Assembly: GCF_003346715.1 (NCBI RefSeq)
Contig: NZ_QQPQ01000003.1
Location: 1-64,000, forward strand
Direction: 5' to 3'
Length of the DNA: 64,000 bases
Source of the DNA: Oceanispirochaeta sp. M1
Lineage (GTDB): Bacteria > Spirochaetota > Spirochaetia > DSM-2461
Positions 62,859-64,000 of the stretch are shown piece by piece. The notes beneath the pieces are model-generated. The model ran no database searches. It saw only the letters and a program-made list of their open reading frames with translations, and was not told where the DNA came from. A program made the translations under genes and the position numbers. The stretch's first letter is position 1. Every line of letters begins with the position of its first letter.

Positions 62859-64000
62859 TAACATCTGTGAGAGTAAAAATCTGTGCCTGTACTGCCCCCA
62901 CATCCTGAAAGTCACTATGATTGAAATGGGTGTAGTGGTCAGTCATGGCCATTGAACTGTGACCGGTGAGACTCTGCAGCTTGCTGTCAGAGATATCATG
63001 GCTCCGCATAAGGGTATTGAAATAGTGCCGCCAGCTATGGAATGAGTAATTCATCTTTTTCTGTTCGTTCTCTGAAATACCAATATTATGTAAAGCTTTT
63101 TTCAGATTACTTAGAACATAGTTATGAGTCAGGGGATTTCCTTTCCCATCAATCGATAGAACAAAAGAATCCGCGCCTCCATCTGATAATGCCCTCAACT
63201 CCTTTTCCAATTCAGGAGGGATGGGTATCTCCCTGGACTTTTTATTCTTTGTGGGCTGGATGCCGATGCCTCTAATATATTGTTTTGTGACAGCAATATA
63301 GCCTGGAAAGATATCCTTGTTCTGTAAGCCGACAACTTCACTCATTCTCATTCCGGTGCAGGCTGCCAGAAGATTGGCGTAATAGTACTCTTTGCATAAC
63401 CAGTTCTTTTCAATCTTATTACGATCAAATAGCTTGGCTACAATCTCCTGAGAAAAGATGCCTTTAGGTTTGGAACTGTTTTTCAGGGCAGGGATATTCT
63501 TTGTTACATCAGTTAATAGAATCTCCCTTCTGACTGCCTCCGCCATCATTAAATGAAATACCCTGGAATAGATATTTACAGAAGAGTTTGAAATTCCCAA
63601 TCCAACTAGATAATCTATCCATTTTTCCACATGAAATCTCTTGATGGATCTGATCTTGTAATCCTGAAAGTAGGGAATTATGTGGTTTTGCGTTATCTGG
63701 GAACAAGCTTTGATGTAATTGTAACTCAGAGTTCTTCGGGACTTTCTGTACTCTAAATATTTACACTTGCCCGTGACCCACCAGCCAATAGCAAACTCCC
63801 CAAAAGTCAGGTTATTCAGACTATTGGGAACCAATAAGTCTTCTTTCTCAAGTTTTCTGCAGTAGGCCCTGGCAGCAGATTTTATTGTCTGCCCAGTTGA
63901 CCTGGCGCTGTTTCTCTTGTTAAATTCATCATAAGTCTGGTAGTACCAGACAATCAGACCGGACTTCATCTTTCTTGGATATACCGTGAAGGGCTCTCTG
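62848..64000 (-). CDS. Tyrosine recombinase / integrase (N-terminus at window edge)
   Basis: At least 373 residues. An N-terminal core-binding SAM-like domain (about 50-150) and catalytic domain are present. Catalytic residues, numbered from the internal ATG at 63969: Arg208 in TGMRMSEVVGL, His311/Arg314 in HSWRHYF, His337 in LTGHSS, Tyr346 in DHYTHF. The frame stays open to the edge with REPFTVYPRK before that ATG, which looks like genuine protein, so the true start is probably outside the window. The stop lies inside repeat copy 2. It probably integrates or excises the island or its cassettes. Confidence 0.9.
   Translation of the reverse strand, partial: REPFTVYPRKMKSGLIVWYYQTYDEFNKRNSARSTGQTIKSAARAYCRKLEKEDLLVPNSLNNLTFGEFAIGWWVTGKCKYLEYRKSRRTLSYNYIKACSQITQNHIIPYFQDYKIRSIKRFHVEKWIDYLVGLGISNSSVNIYSRVFHLMMAEAVRREILLTDVTKNIPALKNSSKPKGIFSQEIVAKLFDRNKIEKNWLCKEYYYANLLAACTGMRMSEVVGLQNKDIFPGYIAVTKQYIRGIGIQPTKNKKSREIPIPPELEKELRALSDGGADSFVLSIDGKGNPLTHNYVLSNLKKALHNIGISENEQKKMNYSFHSWRHYFNTLMRSHDISDSKLQSLTGHSSMAMTDHYTHFNHSDFQDVGAVQAQIFTLTDVTGS

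Larger units (their letters stand above)
54030..64000. mobile_element. Probable genomic island (right end beyond window)
   Basis: From the rpsD terminator to the edge the content changes to antitoxin genes, a broken excisionase-like gene, an AlbA_2 ATPase, a primase-helicase, compositionally odd non-coding blocks, direct repeats and a tyrosine recombinase. Gene density drops and remnants are common. The left boundary is inferred from the last core gene; no att repeat was found at rpsD itself. Confidence 0.6.

Overview
The window looks like a chromosomal segment of a free-living, moderately AT-rich spirochaete of the Spirochaetaceae type. This is inferred from the overall gene style: LplABC-type sugar importers with non-lipoprotein binding proteins ending in AGGSQ-like signal peptides, many receiver, HD-GYP, GGDEF and chemoreceptor genes, a stand-alone rpsD, and ECF transporters. 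No rRNA or tRNA gene was found to confirm it.

Layout. (1) 0.1-11.4 kb, minus strand: a carbohydrate locus that reads as one unit, with a YesM-like kinase, a YesN-like regulator, a binding protein, two permeases, a YicI-like GH31 alpha-xylosidase and a GH3 beta-glucosidase. It suggests import and intracellular breakdown of xylosylated glucans. (2) 11.6-18.1 kb: a lipoprotein hydrolase, a CynX-type MFS exporter with a GntR/FadR regulator, a decayed hybrid sensor kinase, a cold-shock gene with a clear promoter and terminator, and a MarR/flavoprotein pair. (3) 18.3-21.4 kb: a glycine-betaine/proline ABC importer (ProX-ProV-ProW). (4) 21.7-26.6 kb: a complete ECF transporter (S, fused A-A', T) followed by two tandem paralogues of S-adenosylmethionine hydrolase, behind a good sigma-70-type promoter. 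(5) 26.6-39.3 kb: a tyrosine phosphatase, a GNAT-like protein, a MoxR/DUF58/transglutaminase trio, a chemoreceptor, a large unknown membrane protein, and the TldD/PmbA protease pair. (6) 39.4-53.2 kb: a dense signalling block (receiver-kinase, receiver-cyclase, two single receivers, GAF-GGDEF, receiver-HD-GYP, SBP3-kinase, SixA), with a MATE pump and TetR regulator controlled by two matching palindromes, and rpsD at its end.

(7) After the rpsD terminator (about 54.08 kb) the character changes. From there to the right edge is a probable genomic island. It holds an AbiEi antitoxin whose AbiEii toxin has lost its catalytic core by an in-frame deletion, a broken excisionase-like gene, a GC-rich hairpin-bearing block, an AT-rich repeat region, an AlbA_2/RecG-like ATPase with nine GPV(K) units, a TOTE-type primase-helicase, a small broken ribbon-helix-helix candidate, and an orphan AbiEi-like (DUF6088) antitoxin. 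This last gene lies between two 192-bp direct repeats, next to a tyrosine recombinase.

The most striking structure is that repeat pair (61715-61906 and 62667-62858, 176/192 identical). One hairpin in it carries two adjacent fully compensated base-pair flips. The left copy runs into a short relic of a second integrase gene that lacks its catalytic tyrosine. This suggests repeated integration of small cargo modules at one structured end sequence. Both antitoxins in the island have no working toxin next to them.
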